Positions 27,315 through 36,120 are shown, counted from the stretch's first letter. The stretch: 64,000 nucleotides of DNA from CBDCUC01 sp965222485 (GCA_965222485.1 CBDCUC010000030.1:310001-374000); one strand, 5' to 3'. Translations and numbers: made by a program. Notes: generated by a model not told the origin, from the sequence alone.

Positions 27315-29078
27315 GTGTTCGAAGGCATGAAACCACTTTTGGTGGCGTGTGCGCGTGGTGTTTCGATCGCGTGCAGGTCTGCCATTGCAGGTGCCTGGCG
27401 AGGCCGCCCGTGTCTGTCATCGGTTGTGCTTTCTGGTGGGCGGCTTTGGCTTTGTGTTGTCCTGGGCGCATCGGTGGCGCCTTTGCAGAGCGCGATGCTG
27501 GCCGCGGCCCCATCCGCCTCAGTAAAAATTCAACACGGTGCGGCAGCTCTGGTTCGTGGCGAAGCTGCTGCGGCGGTTGAACATTTTACCAAAGCTCTGG
27601 CTGACCCCGCCCTCGACAAAGACCGTCGTGCGACGATACTGAATGACAGGGGGGTTGCGTTTTCCAAGCTTGGGCAGACGCAAAATGCGATCAATGATTT
27701 CAATCGTGCGGTGAAGTTGTTTCCAGAGTATGCCGGCATTTACAACAACCGCGGAAATCTTCTGCTTTCACTTGGCCTGTACAAGGAAGCGTTGAAGGAT
27801 TTTGACCGCGCACTGGTATTGGCCCCCGGATATGCCGCAGCTTACAACAATAGGGCGGTAACCCGATTGCGTTTAGGCGACAGTAGCGGGGCGATCCTCG
27901 ACTACACACGTGCAATCAAATTGCAGCCGACGAATGCTGCTCCGTTGTCTGGGCGCGGTCGTGCACATTTTAATCTCGGTCGGCCGCATGCGGCGATCCG
28001 AGATTTTTCACGCGCCGTCACCGCCGATGCGCGATTTGCATCGGGCTATCGCAACCGTGCTGAGGCTAAGTTAGAGGTTGGGCACTACGCGGAGGCCATC
28101 GAGGATTTGTCGCGTGCGGTCGCCTTCGACGTGAATAATGCTGAAATATACCTTCTGCGTGGCCATTCCTATCTTGCCACTGGTGAAATTCCTGCAGCAA
28201 TTGTCGACTTTTCTAAAGTGATCGAACTTTGGCCGAGCAGCAGCATCGGTTATGAAGCGCGCGGCCTAGCCTATGTGATGTCGGATGGGTTGGACGAAGC
28301 CTTTGTCGATCTTAATCAGGCGATCACGCTCAATCCGCGTTCAGAGACTGCATTTGCTTTTCGCGCATACGCCTATTCGCGCAGTGATCAGACCGATGTG
28401 GGCATGAGAGATATTGAGACCGCGCTTAAACTTAATCCCAAGAGTGCAGAAGTCTACTGGGCGCGTGCGCAATTGCGCGAGGCCCTGGGGCAAACAGACC
28501 TTGCCATTGGCGATCTTCGCGAAGCATTGCAGCTCAAGCCGAATTTCAAACGCGCACGCGATTCTTTGATCCGGTTGGGTGATGGGGATGAGCAGATCGG
28601 CGATAAGCTTGTAAAAGGTCGAGGCATTGAAGGCTGGGACGTGGTCCAGCGCGATGGCCGGTATTACGCGGTTATGGATGGCAAGGTACGCATCCGTGTG
28701 CCGCTGGAAATGATGGGGAAGGGCGCACCTAAACTGCTCGAATGGACGGTACAGCCTGAACCCTTCAAAGACATCGGGGTGCTACGCTTCTTTTGTGGCA
28801 AGGTGGCGGGAGAAAATGGGCCGGAGCCTGTAGAACATGCCGCGATTATCGACATTCGGCGTGCCACGGTGGTTGCCATACAGCCGCATCGCCAAGGCAA
28901 ACAGGTGGCGAACTGGACCTGGGAGAATGGCAATGTCACAGTGGCGAGTGCTGACGGCGTAACAGATCAGTTTGCACTTCGGGCATTGAAGCCGAAGGTG
29001 ACGCGAGCTTACAAACCCAAACGCCGTAAAAAGCGTAGAAAGCCGAAAACGCTGTTTGAATTGCTATTCAGTAATTAG
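27315..29078 (+). CDS. Exported tetratricopeptide-repeat protein
   Basis: A 587-aa protein. An N-terminal hydrophobic segment (about residues 40-65) acts as signal or anchor. Residues about 70-430 form roughly ten TPR units with the usual pattern (RGVAFSKLGQTQNAINDFNRAVKL, NRGNLLLSLGLYKEALKDFDRAL). A C-terminal domain of about 130 residues (WDVVQRDGRYYAVMDGKVRI, GVLRFFCGK) and a very basic end (KPKRRKKRRKPK) follow. TPR arrays mediate protein contacts. The GTG at 27315 has GAGG 5 bases upstream; the ATG at 27327 is an alternative. Confidence 0.85.
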   Translation: MFEGMKPLLVACARGVSIACRSAIAGAWRGRPCLSSVVLSGGRLWLCVVLGASVAPLQSAMLAAAPSASVKIQHGAAALVRGEAAAAVEHFTKALADPALDKDRRATILNDRGVAFSKLGQTQNAINDFNRAVKLFPEYAGIYNNRGNLLLSLGLYKEALKDFDRALVLAPGYAAAYNNRAVTRLRLGDSSGAILDYTRAIKLQPTNAAPLSGRGRAHFNLGRPHAAIRDFSRAVTADARFASGYRNRAEAKLEVGHYAEAIEDLSRAVAFDVNNAEIYLLRGHSYLATGEIPAAIVDFSKVIELWPSSSIGYEARGLAYVMSDGLDEAFVDLNQAITLNPRSETAFAFRAYAYSRSDQTDVGMRDIETALKLNPKSAEVYWARAQLREALGQTDLAIGDLREALQLKPNFKRARDSLIRLGDGDEQIGDKLVKGRGIEGWDVVQRDGRYYAVMDGKVRIRVPLEMMGKGAPKLLEWTVQPEPFKDIGVLRFFCGKVAGENGPEPVEHAAIIDIRRATVVAIQPHRQGKQVANWTWENGNVTVASADGVTDQFALRALKPKVTRAYKPKRRKKRRKPKTLFELLFSN

Positions 29079-29318
29079 GCGTCAGTTTGCTTGAATTGGG
29101 CATCCGTATTTTTTTAGTCTGGCAGTTTACATCCATCCTCGACCACGTATGGTAGGAGATGACGGCGTGCCGTCTGCCTGCAAAAAGCGCAGTAGTTGTG
29201 TGCCTTGCGGTTTCCGGCTCACTTTTTGCGGCACTTTGTGAAGTTGGTTTGAGCTTAAGTTGAGCCGCGTTCTCACTGCCGTGGTGGATGTGTTGAGTTG
29301 GTCGTAGGGGTTGGGGTT

Positions 29319-29762
29319 ATGTGTAGGGATTTTATCAGGAGTTGCGTCGGCGTTCTTTTGGTTTCGATTGCGTTGGTAAGTGTGTCGGCTGTGTCGGCAT
29401 ATGCTGCCGCGTTACGTGTGCATATCGACCGCGGGTCTCAGACCATGCGCGTCTATGTGGGTGGCTACCAATCCTATCATTGGCGTGTGTCGACGGGGAA
29501 ACGCGGCTACCGCACGCCGCGCGGTACATATAGACCGACACGATTGGCGCGCCGCTGGTATTCGCGCAAGTACTATAATTCGCCGATGCCGTATTCGATC
29601 TTCTTTCGGGGTGGCTATGCCATCCATGGCACGGGCTATCTAAAGCAATTGGGACGCCCGGCCTCGCACGGCTGCGTGCGACTGGCCCCCGGTAATGCGG
29701 CCACACTGTTCCGGTTGGTGAAACAGTATGGACGCGGGCAAACCCGCATAACAATTCGTTAA
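29319..29762 (+). CDS. Minimal L,D-transpeptidase (YkuD), copy 1
   Basis: A 147-aa protein made of a signal peptide (residues 1-31, SAYAAAL) and a bare YkuD catalytic domain. The active-site block is complete: GYAIHGTG with His103 and SHGCVR with Cys119 and Arg121. L,D-transpeptidases form 3-3 crosslinks in peptidoglycan or attach proteins to it. It is unusually short, with no targeting domain. The ATG at 29319 follows a GGGGTTGGGG stretch. The next gene encodes a longer paralogue. Confidence 0.88.
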   Translation: MCRDFIRSCVGVLLVSIALVSVSAVSAYAAALRVHIDRGSQTMRVYVGGYQSYHWRVSTGKRGYRTPRGTYRPTRLARRWYSRKYYNSPMPYSIFFRGGYAIHGTGYLKQLGRPASHGCVRLAPGNAATLFRLVKQYGRGQTRITIR

Positions 29763-29985
29763 GCCGCACAATTCGGATCAAGGTACTTTCGAATTCCCTC
29801 CAGAGACTTTGGCGGGCGCGATAATGCTTGCTGTCTCGATATGACGCCATGGTTCAGGTTTGGCTATCAAAAAATATTGCATTTTACGTGCGTTAGTGCG
29901 CTTGCGTTAAGCCTTTGGCATCAGCGGTGCGGATAACAATAGGCCCTGTCGTGTCTCAGTTTTTGTTTTGCGTGGGAGACTGTTT

Positions 29986-30840
29986 ATGAGGGTTTATGGA
30001 GCGGGGGCGGCCATGTTGTTGGCGGCTCTCAGTGTGTCGCAGGTAATGGCGGCCGAGAAAGGCGAAGTGGCGACATCAGGCGGAGGGGCGCAGGCTCACA
30101 GCAAGCCTACTGCTGCTAAGGTTATTGCACGGGTCGAAACTGATCAGACAAAGACGAGTGTATCGTCGAGTTCTGAATCCAGCGAACAGAAGGTTGCTGC
30201 GACGGAGGCTGCCGGCACAGAGGCGCCTTCGACGTCGGTGACCGAAGAAAAACCGACTAAGCCGGTTGTAAAAGCCAAGCCAAAGAAGGTAGCGCCGAGC
30301 CTTGTGGCATCGGTGAACCTTTCAACGCAACGCATGACGGTATCGGTCAACGGATCGGTTCGCCATGTATTCAAGATTTCGTCGGGTCGGGCGGGGTATC
30401 GTACGCCGACCGGCACATACCGGCCACAATGGCTGGCGCGCATGCACTATTCGCGCAAATATAACAATGCGCCGATGCCGTATTCTGTATTCTACCACCG
30501 CGGCTATGCCATCCATGCCACGTATGCCACGAAGCGGCTTGGCCGTCCGGCATCGCATGGATGCATCCGTCTGTCGCCAAGCAACGCAAAGACGTTTTAC
30601 AGATTGGTGCAGAAGCACGGACGTAGCCGTACGCGCATATCGCTGCATGGTGTTGCTCCGCGTTCGCGGGCGGTGGCAACGGCACGCAAGCGAGCCAAGC
30701 GCGTGAAATACGCTTATGCCCAGCCTAATGGATTCTGGCAGTCGTCAAAGCCGAAGCGTCGCGTGAAGACGCGCTACAAGAAACCGAGCCCCAGCCTATG
30801 GGCGCCGTCAGGGACGACTTATCGGTGGCCTGGCGATTGA
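29986..30840 (+). CDS. L,D-transpeptidase (YkuD), copy 2 with extended tails
   Basis: A 284-aa paralogue of copy 1. Signal peptide (1-23), then a Ser/Thr/Lys-rich low-complexity stretch (about 24-105), the YkuD domain (about 106-222) with GYAIHATY (His177) and ASHGCIR (Cys193, Arg195), and a basic Lys/Arg/Tyr/Pro-rich tail ending YRWPGD. The YkuD cores of the two proteins are very close (TPTGTYRP, YSRKYNNAPMPYS), so this is a recent tandem duplication with added tails. GGGAG is 8 bases before the ATG. A perfect terminator follows. Confidence 0.88.
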   Translation: MRVYGAGAAMLLAALSVSQVMAAEKGEVATSGGGAQAHSKPTAAKVIARVETDQTKTSVSSSSESSEQKVAATEAAGTEAPSTSVTEEKPTKPVVKAKPKKVAPSLVASVNLSTQRMTVSVNGSVRHVFKISSGRAGYRTPTGTYRPQWLARMHYSRKYNNAPMPYSVFYHRGYAIHATYATKRLGRPASHGCIRLSPSNAKTFYRLVQKHGRSRTRISLHGVAPRSRAVATARKRAKRVKYAYAQPNGFWQSSKPKRRVKTRYKKPSPSLWAPSGTTYRWPGD

Positions 30841-30889
30841 TAAGGTTGGTGGGCTGAACCGGCCCATCCATACGATGCAAGAAATTTGG

Positions 30890-30932
30890 TCAGCGCGCCG
30901 ATTGTTAAAACCGGCGCGCTGATTTCATTTTT
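30890..30932 (+). terminator. Intrinsic terminator after L,D-transpeptidase copy 2
   Basis: TCAGCGCGCCG and CGGCGCGCTGA form a perfect 11-bp stem around an 11-base loop, followed by TTTCATTTTT. It lies 50 bases after the stop and 37 bases before the end of the convergent eipA-like gene, so it may serve both. Confidence 0.8.
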
Positions 30933-30968
30933 GCTGAACATCACAAGTTGCAATGGGCAGGCGTTGTG

Positions 30969-32204
30969 TCAGAACGGATTCCAGGTGGCCTGCGGGGTGA
31001 AGCGAATGTAGCCGATATTGGCGCCGATCCTGAGGCCCAAACCGGTTCTGATCGGTGCCATGATCACTTTGCCGCCTGTGAGCAGTGTGACGCCGACGCC
31101 GCCGACGAGATAGGCGGAACCATCGATGCCGGTGTACGTCCTGAAGATGTCCTCAGGCTCTTTCATTTTATAGATGAGGAACATTGTGCGTGAGCCTTCC
31201 GCACCGAAGTCATAGCCTAGCGAGGGGCCGTGCCAGTATACGCGGCGACGCTGACCGACCCGTGGGAACAATGTTCCCTTTCCGTATCGGAGCCCTGCGA
31301 GAAACGCACCGCCGCCCTCGTTGCCAAGAACATAGGCCGTTGGGCGTCCCCAATTCTTGAAGGCATGTTCGATCACTTGGGCGAGGTTGGTAGAGATGGT
31401 GCCGAAGAACCCGCGCGTTGCCTTCCGGATCTCTTCTACCGTGTAGCCTTCTTCGTCTGGCACGAATGCTTCAGGCATGATGGCGGTACCATCACTGTGT
31501 GTCGGAGGCGCATTGGCAACCCGTTCCTGGCCGTTTGTCGCGGAACCGTTTTGCGGGAGATCAGGTCGTGTTTTGGCTTCGGTCTTTGTTTGCCAACCGT
31601 CTGACGGGTCAGCGGGCGCTGCTTTCGGAGGAGAAGCCTCTACCTGTTTTGGAGCCGGTACTGCGGCCACTTTCTTTTTGGGAGCGGCTTTTTTCGGAGC
31701 GGGTTTGGGTGTGAGTTCCGCATCGATTTTATCGATGGTGTAGGCTGATTTGGTCTTCATGACCGCGAGGAGTTCCAATCCGGCGGCCTTTAGTTCGGTG
31801 AGGCGAGAGCAATCCGAAACGCCATTTTCGGGCACCTTTCCAAGTTGGTCGATCTTGGTCAGATAATCGGCGGCCTTGGTGTCGAGCCCCGCCATTCGCG
31901 CATCATGAAGATAATCGAGCGCCTTGTCCGTATCGTCGTCCCCAGTCCAGCCTTTTTTCCTTTTAAGCTGTTCCAGCTTGGCTTGAAGTCTGGGTGCTGC
32001 TTCGGAATTAAATTTGCGTAACGAGGCGCCTGCTTCGTCGACGGCATTGGCGAAGTCATCGCTGGTGCATTTTTGTGCTTGAGCATGTGCCGACTGAAGC
32101 GGAGTGATAGCGGCTATGAGCAGCGCTACAACGCACACAATGGCCGTTTGAAGTCGAGCGTGCACTGCTCTGGCCTTGGTGAGTTTGCTATTGCTCGTCA
32201 GCAT
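30969..32204 (-). CDS. EipA-like periplasmic protein (DUF1134) with long N-terminal extension
   Basis: A 411-aa protein. A signal peptide (about residues 18-43, SAHAQ) is followed by a ~120-residue helical region with two cysteines, a Lys/Pro/Ala linker (about 165-230: KPAPKKAAPKKK, EASPPKAAP) and a C-terminal DUF1134 domain (about 255-411) with YTVEEIRKATRGFFGTISTNLAQVIE, RPTAYVLGNEGGGAFLAGL and GHGPSLGYDFGAEG-like residues. In Brucella, EipA of this family is a periplasmic protein needed for envelope integrity and is about half this length. AAGGAAC precedes the ATG at 32204. The extension could be a separate binding module. Confidence 0.85.
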   Translation of the reverse strand: MLTSNSKLTKARAVHARLQTAIVCVVALLIAAITPLQSAHAQAQKCTSDDFANAVDEAGASLRKFNSEAAPRLQAKLEQLKRKKGWTGDDDTDKALDYLHDARMAGLDTKAADYLTKIDQLGKVPENGVSDCSRLTELKAAGLELLAVMKTKSAYTIDKIDAELTPKPAPKKAAPKKKVAAVPAPKQVEASPPKAAPADPSDGWQTKTEAKTRPDLPQNGSATNGQERVANAPPTHSDGTAIMPEAFVPDEEGYTVEEIRKATRGFFGTISTNLAQVIEHAFKNWGRPTAYVLGNEGGGAFLAGLRYGKGTLFPRVGQRRRVYWHGPSLGYDFGAEGSRTMFLIYKMKEPEDIFRTYTGIDGSAYLVGGVGVTLLTGGKVIMAPIRTGLGLRIGANIGYIRFTPQATWNPF

Positions 32205-32481
32205 GCCCTGTTCCTTCGCTGCTGCTCGGCCGCGCTTCTTGATGATTTGCGGTTGTGCTGTTGAGGCCACGCCACCGCGGCCCGCGGCAGCCGTGATGAG
32301 GCGGTCTATCGCGGTTTTGGGATCTTTTGACGACAGACTACGCCATTTTTGAGTTTGCGCCAGTAGAGTGTTTTTCAGTGCACTTCAGTGCCATGCCAGC
32401 CGGCATTAACATACGAAATGTGGGAAATCCCGCGTCATGGAGGCGGCTGGTTCTGGGCGTTTGCGGGCGCGCGTGCCGCCG

Positions 32482-33378
32482 TCATTGAGGCGTAATGGGT
32501 TTAAGGTCCTTTGGCTTGACCGTTTTCACGACGCTTGATGTCGGCCGTGCATTCTTCATCGGCCCGCTGAATTCGGCTTCGGCCTCTTTGTCAAATTCGG
32601 GCAGTGTGCTCACCGGGCCCTTGGCCTGCATGTGTACGACCTTGTAGCCACCCTTTTTCAGCTCATTCAACAATTCGGGCATCGCGGCTGCGGTAGCCTT
32701 TTGGAAGTCATGCATCAGGATGATGCCTTTGCCCTTTTTTTCAAGTTTCGACATCACCGACTTGATCACTTTTTTTGGTGAGCGGTGCTTGAAGTCGAAT
32801 GAGTCGAGATCCATGGAAAAGATCGCAATGTTACGCCCGCCCAGATAAGAGATCTGTTCTTCAGGGTCTTGCAGGAAGGGGAAGCGGAAAAATGGTGATG
32901 GTGCGCCTTTGAGCGCCAACTTTATGGCGCTGAATCCCTTCTCGATCTCTGCCTTTGCCTTTTTGCCTCGCATCTTGCGCTTCGCCAGATTTGCGTGTGA
33001 CCAGGTGTGCCCACCAATGGTGTGACCGGCTGCGGCTACCTGCTTAAGAATGTCCGGGTGCCAGACGGCATGTTTACCGATGATAAAGAAAGTTGCCTTC
33101 GTGCAGTGGTCGGCAAGTGCCTTCAGCACTGCAGGTGTGTTCTTGGGCCAGGGGCCGTCGTCAAAGGTCAGGATGACTTCTTTGGGCTGTAGGAAATCGT
33201 GCGCCTTGTATTGTGCCAGTCCGAAGCCCGGACCTCCTTGGGTGTCGATTTCTACCGTTCGTGATACGCCCAGCGCATTCTTGTTGCCCTGGCAACCGGC
33301 TGCCTGCGCCTGATCGATTGCAACCACCGGGCATAGAAGCGCGGCGGCGGAGAGGGCGGCAATAGTCGTGCGCAGCAT
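32482..33378 (-). CDS. Secreted NodB-type polysaccharide deacetylase, copy 3
   Basis: A 298-aa CE4 protein with signal peptide (residues 1-26) and all NodB motifs: TFDDGPWP, HTWSHANL, RFPFLQD, DLDSFD and IILMHDF. It is a paralogue of the tandem pair at 8.5-11.4 kb, sharing the N-terminal block LGVSRTVEIDT but lacking their long tail. GAGG about 10 bases upstream supports the ATG at 33378. Its neighbours are again envelope genes (eipA-like, L,D-transpeptidases). Confidence 0.9.
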   Translation of the reverse strand: MLRTTIAALSAAALLCPVVAIDQAQAAGCQGNKNALGVSRTVEIDTQGGPGFGLAQYKAHDFLQPKEVILTFDDGPWPKNTPAVLKALADHCTKATFFIIGKHAVWHPDILKQVAAAGHTIGGHTWSHANLAKRKMRGKKAKAEIEKGFSAIKLALKGAPSPFFRFPFLQDPEEQISYLGGRNIAIFSMDLDSFDFKHRSPKKVIKSVMSKLEKKGKGIILMHDFQKATAAAMPELLNELKKGGYKVVHMQAKGPVSTLPEFDKEAEAEFSGPMKNARPTSSVVKTVKPKDLKPITPQ

Positions 33379-33642
33379 GATCGTAATCCTCGGCTTTTTG
33401 AAGTCTCAGACTGCCGGACGTTTTCGGCAATTTAACGGTTTTGGATAATGCTCCGGTCGGAGAGCCAAATGCAAGGCTGCGCGAGCGCGATTGCACGTTT
33501 CGCTGCAGTGGTGATGCATTTGGTGAACAAAAGTTCGGAAACTCAGGGCGTTGTCCACAAGAGGGTGTGGGGCAAGGTGGCCCGAAACAGCCGTGTGTTT
33601 TGGTCTGCAGGTAAGTGAATTTTTCGGTCGGCGGGGCTGGTG

Positions 33643-34164
33643 ATGCAACCTGTTATTGGTGCAAAGCGGATTTTTGATGCTCTCAAGGAGCCAGTGCGCG
33701 TGCTGCAGGACGTTGACCGCAGCAGTTGGGTGAGCTGGATCTGCTATTTCATCGGCTTTGTGTTAGCGTCGGCACTAAATCCAGCTATGGTTGGCATGCT
33801 GAAGAGCCTCAGTCTCGGGCTCGTCATTACTGTCTTGTCTCACGTTTTTTTCTTTGTATCGATCGCATTCATTCAAAAGTATATGGCGTTCTCGCTGTTG
33901 GCCAATTCATACGGTTCGCCGAAGCGAGTGGTGACGTCCGGTGTGTTTAAGTATTCGCGCAATCCAATTTACGTTGCGTTCCTGGTTCCGCTGTTGGCGC
34001 TGTCCTACTTTTCCGTTGTCGCAAGCCTTGTTGCGACCGTGCTCTATCTTGTTGTCATGACGTTTTATGTCGTGATGAACGAGGAGCGTGATCTCGCGGC
34101 AAAATTTGGCGAAGAATACGAGACCTATAAGCGTGCCACGCCGCGCTGGCTGTTTGTGTTCTAA
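33643..34164 (+). CDS. Isoprenylcysteine carboxyl methyltransferase-like membrane protein, second member
   Basis: A 173-aa protein with about four membrane helices and the ICMT/PEMT C-terminal signature GVFKYSRNPIYVAFLVPLL and NEERDLAAKFGEEYETYK. It is distantly related to the protein at 15612-16106. The substrate is unknown. GTG at 33640 directly precedes the chosen ATG. Confidence 0.8.
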   Translation: MQPVIGAKRIFDALKEPVRVLQDVDRSSWVSWICYFIGFVLASALNPAMVGMLKSLSLGLVITVLSHVFFFVSIAFIQKYMAFSLLANSYGSPKRVVTSGVFKYSRNPIYVAFLVPLLALSYFSVVASLVATVLYLVVMTFYVVMNEERDLAAKFGEEYETYKRATPRWLFVF

Positions 34165-34227
34165 ACCACTTACCTTATCTCGATGCCGTTCATCGTGAGC
34201 CATCGTTGATGTGTCCAGCGCAGGCTG

Positions 34228-34493
34228 GGCACGGGTCCGTGGGACTAACTGCCTTCAGCTCAAAAAAATTGCAGCCTGTTCCCTTGGTGACATCCAGGAG
34301 GCGCGCCTGCGTCTATTTTCATGCTCATCAGATCGGCGGCCGGGTGCCGACGGTGGTCGAAAAGTAAAGGAGTTTACCTTCATCCCCGTGCCTGATCCAT
34401 GTCGCATCGGGTTGCCGATCTGCCCCCTCCTAGTTTACACGCTTCCCCCGTGCCTCAAGGTCTCGCATCGAAAGATGCGGGGCCACTTTTTTT
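34228..34493 (+). ncRNA. Candidate structured non-coding RNA
   Basis: A region without ORF that shows two nested long-range complementarities, GGCACGGG (34228-34235) with CCCGTGCC (34447-34454) and CAGATCGGC (34329-34337) with GCCGATCTG (34414-34422). It ends in a strong intrinsic terminator. A local hairpin GTAAA-GGAG-TTTAC lies in the centre. It starts about 65 bases after the upstream stop. I could not match it to 6S, SRP, RNase P or tmRNA signatures. Confidence 0.45.
34459..34493 (+). terminator. Strong intrinsic terminator with GAAA tetraloop
   Basis: GGTCTCGCATC and GATGCGGGGCC form an 11-bp stem (three G-T pairs) closed by a GAAA loop and followed by ACTTTTTTT. It is nearly 300 bases after the nearest upstream stop codon. 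Confidence 0.8.
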
Positions 34494-34565
34494 GCTTCGG
34501 CGCCAGCTCAACGTGTCGTAGGACATGAGCCATCTGAGCACCGGAAAGCGAGGCCTGTGAGGGTT

Positions 34566-35240
34566 ATGGCAAAAGGTCAGTTCCAGTTTGGGCAGGACGG
34601 AGGGCAGGACTTTGGCGACGGGCGGCTTGATGCGCCGGCTTTTCATCGCAACCACCAGGCGATTGTTGAAGCGATAACCCCGTATGTGAACGGGCTTGAG
34701 GGTCATGCACTCGAGATTGGCAGCGGTACGGGTCAACACGTGGTTTCCTTTGCCGAGGCTTTTCCCAAGCTTATGTGGTGGCCAAGCGATCCTGTGGACG
34801 CACACCGGGTGAGCATCGATGCCTGGGCCGCGGCGAGCAAGCTTGCCAACATTGCTCCATCCGTTGCGATCGATGCCGCCAAACACAAGTGGCGCTTGGG
34901 TGAAGAGGGGTATCCACCCGGTAACAACATTCGGCTGATCGTTTGCCTCAATGTCATTCACATTGCGCCGTGGGAGGTTGCCACAGGGATTATTGAGGGC
35001 GCAGCGCATGTGTTGCCCGCTGGCGGTTTAATGGTTTTTTATGGGCCGTTCATGCGCGCGGGCCGTCACACGGCGGAGAGCAATGCTCGTTTTGATCAAT
35101 CATTGCGTGCGCGCAATGACGCTTGGGGTGTACGCGACCTAACTGATGTCAATCAGTATGCCAGGGCGTGCGATTTCTCGCTGTTGGATGTTGCAGAGAT
35201 GCCTGCCAACAATCTGACGGTCATTTTCGCTAAGTCGTAA
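34566..35240 (+). CDS. DUF938 family SAM-dependent methyltransferase-like protein
   Basis: A 224-aa protein with DUF938 features: DAPAFHRNHQAIVEAI, then the SAM-binding loop LEIGSGTGQHVVSFA (about residues 48-62), MWWPSDP and LIVCLNVIHIAPWE. Related to methyltransferase-like proteins of unknown substrate (METTL26 in animals). The start is not fixed: GTG at 34557 is three codons upstream of the chosen ATG. Confidence 0.85.
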   Translation: MAKGQFQFGQDGGQDFGDGRLDAPAFHRNHQAIVEAITPYVNGLEGHALEIGSGTGQHVVSFAEAFPKLMWWPSDPVDAHRVSIDAWAAASKLANIAPSVAIDAAKHKWRLGEEGYPPGNNIRLIVCLNVIHIAPWEVATGIIEGAAHVLPAGGLMVFYGPFMRAGRHTAESNARFDQSLRARNDAWGVRDLTDVNQYARACDFSLLDVAEMPANNLTVIFAKS

Positions 35241-35463
35241 GGACGTTTATTGTGGCAGACGTGCACCAATTGTCGCGCCGGTGTTGTTCTCCATCAAGCT
35301 CCTGGGAAATATTCCTGTTTTTTTGAAGACACTTGCCCTCATGTTGAGTTGCAAGAAAATCGTGCAACGTTTGCGCAAAAGTTGGACTTGTCAGATGCGT
35401 AAGACTGCGCCAGTTTAGGCGCCACAAATAAGAACATGTGCTCGGGGGAGTGGTAGTAGCGTC

Positions 35464-35553
35464 ATGAGTATTCTTTTTGCCGTGTTTGGTTTGGCCATAG
35501 CCGCACTGGTTGCGGTCATAGTTATCGGTGATGCTTTTGATGATGTAGACTAG
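35464..35553 (+). CDS. Possible 29-aa single-helix membrane peptide
   Basis: A short frame coding for an N-terminal hydrophobic helix of about 20 residues (FAVFGLAIAALVAVIVIG) and an acidic end (DAFDDVD). GGGGGAG lies 14 bases upstream, rather far. It stands alone in a 450-base gap (35241-35694). Membrane peptides this small are real in bacteria, but one such frame can occur by chance. Confidence 0.35.
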   Translation: MSILFAVFGLAIAALVAVIVIGDAFDDVD

Positions 35554-35694
35554 CCAGTGTTGGTTTGGGCAATATTGAACGCTCCTTGGTCTTGGGTGAA
35601 ATCGGTAAGATTGCTTTATATCAGACGACCAGTTTGAACCCGTTGTTCGTCATGACTTGAATACTTGCGTGCATAACGGTGGTGCCCGTTGCAA

Positions 35695-36069
35695 TCACCG
35701 CGTGCGGTCTGTGCATTCGCCATCCCGGTCTTTGGGTATTTTGTTTGCCCTGCGGTCGCAATCATTGCCGTAGGTGATCCCGTCGCAGCCGCATACAGGC
35801 CGGTAGTCGCGGGTGCACATCGGCGATGGGGTGATGCAGGTGCCGGCAATGTCGGCGCCGTTGCAATTGCCCGGTTCTGGATCACACCATAGGCCCTCTG
35901 CACACGCTATTCCGGCGATGCCACCGCACATTTCACCTTCCTTGGCGATTGTCGCCGCCCGCGCATTGGTCAAGGGAAGTGCGACGAGCACCAGAACAAG
36001 TGCAAACATCAGCAAGGTGGCATTCCGAAGCGTATTTTTTGCGGGATGAGTTCTAGGATTGGCGGTCAT
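35695..36069 (-). CDS. Exported Kazal-domain protein
   Basis: A 124-aa protein with a signal peptide (about residues 13-38, TNARAA), a Cys-rich middle (EMCGGIAGIACAEGLWCDP) and a C-terminal Kazal-type domain with the hallmark PVCGCDGITYGNDC (about 91-104) and a final Cys119. Eight or more cysteines indicate disulfide bonds. Kazal domains inhibit serine proteases; the reactive-site loop would be near CTRDYRPVCG. The full pattern supports the fold; the inhibited protease is unknown. Confidence 0.85.
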   Translation of the reverse strand: MTANPRTHPAKNTLRNATLLMFALVLVLVALPLTNARAATIAKEGEMCGGIAGIACAEGLWCDPEPGNCNGADIAGTCITPSPMCTRDYRPVCGCDGITYGNDCDRRANKIPKDRDGECTDRTR

Positions 36070-36120
36070 GATAGCGGCTGCCTTCTGCTTTGTGCTTGCG
36101 CCGTGGCGAAGTATGACGTC

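Noticed and set aside
34228..34493. Identity as 6S, SRP, RNase P or tmRNA
   Set aside because: The GAGGAAAGTCC block of RNase P, the GGAAGCAGC-type loop of SRP RNA, the tag codons and T-loop of tmRNA were not found; the length also does not fit 6S RNA. Kept only as an unassigned structured RNA.
34455..35009. 184-codon antisense frame opposite the DUF938 gene and the terminator
   Set aside because: Runs through a strong terminator and over a recognised gene; a shadow frame.
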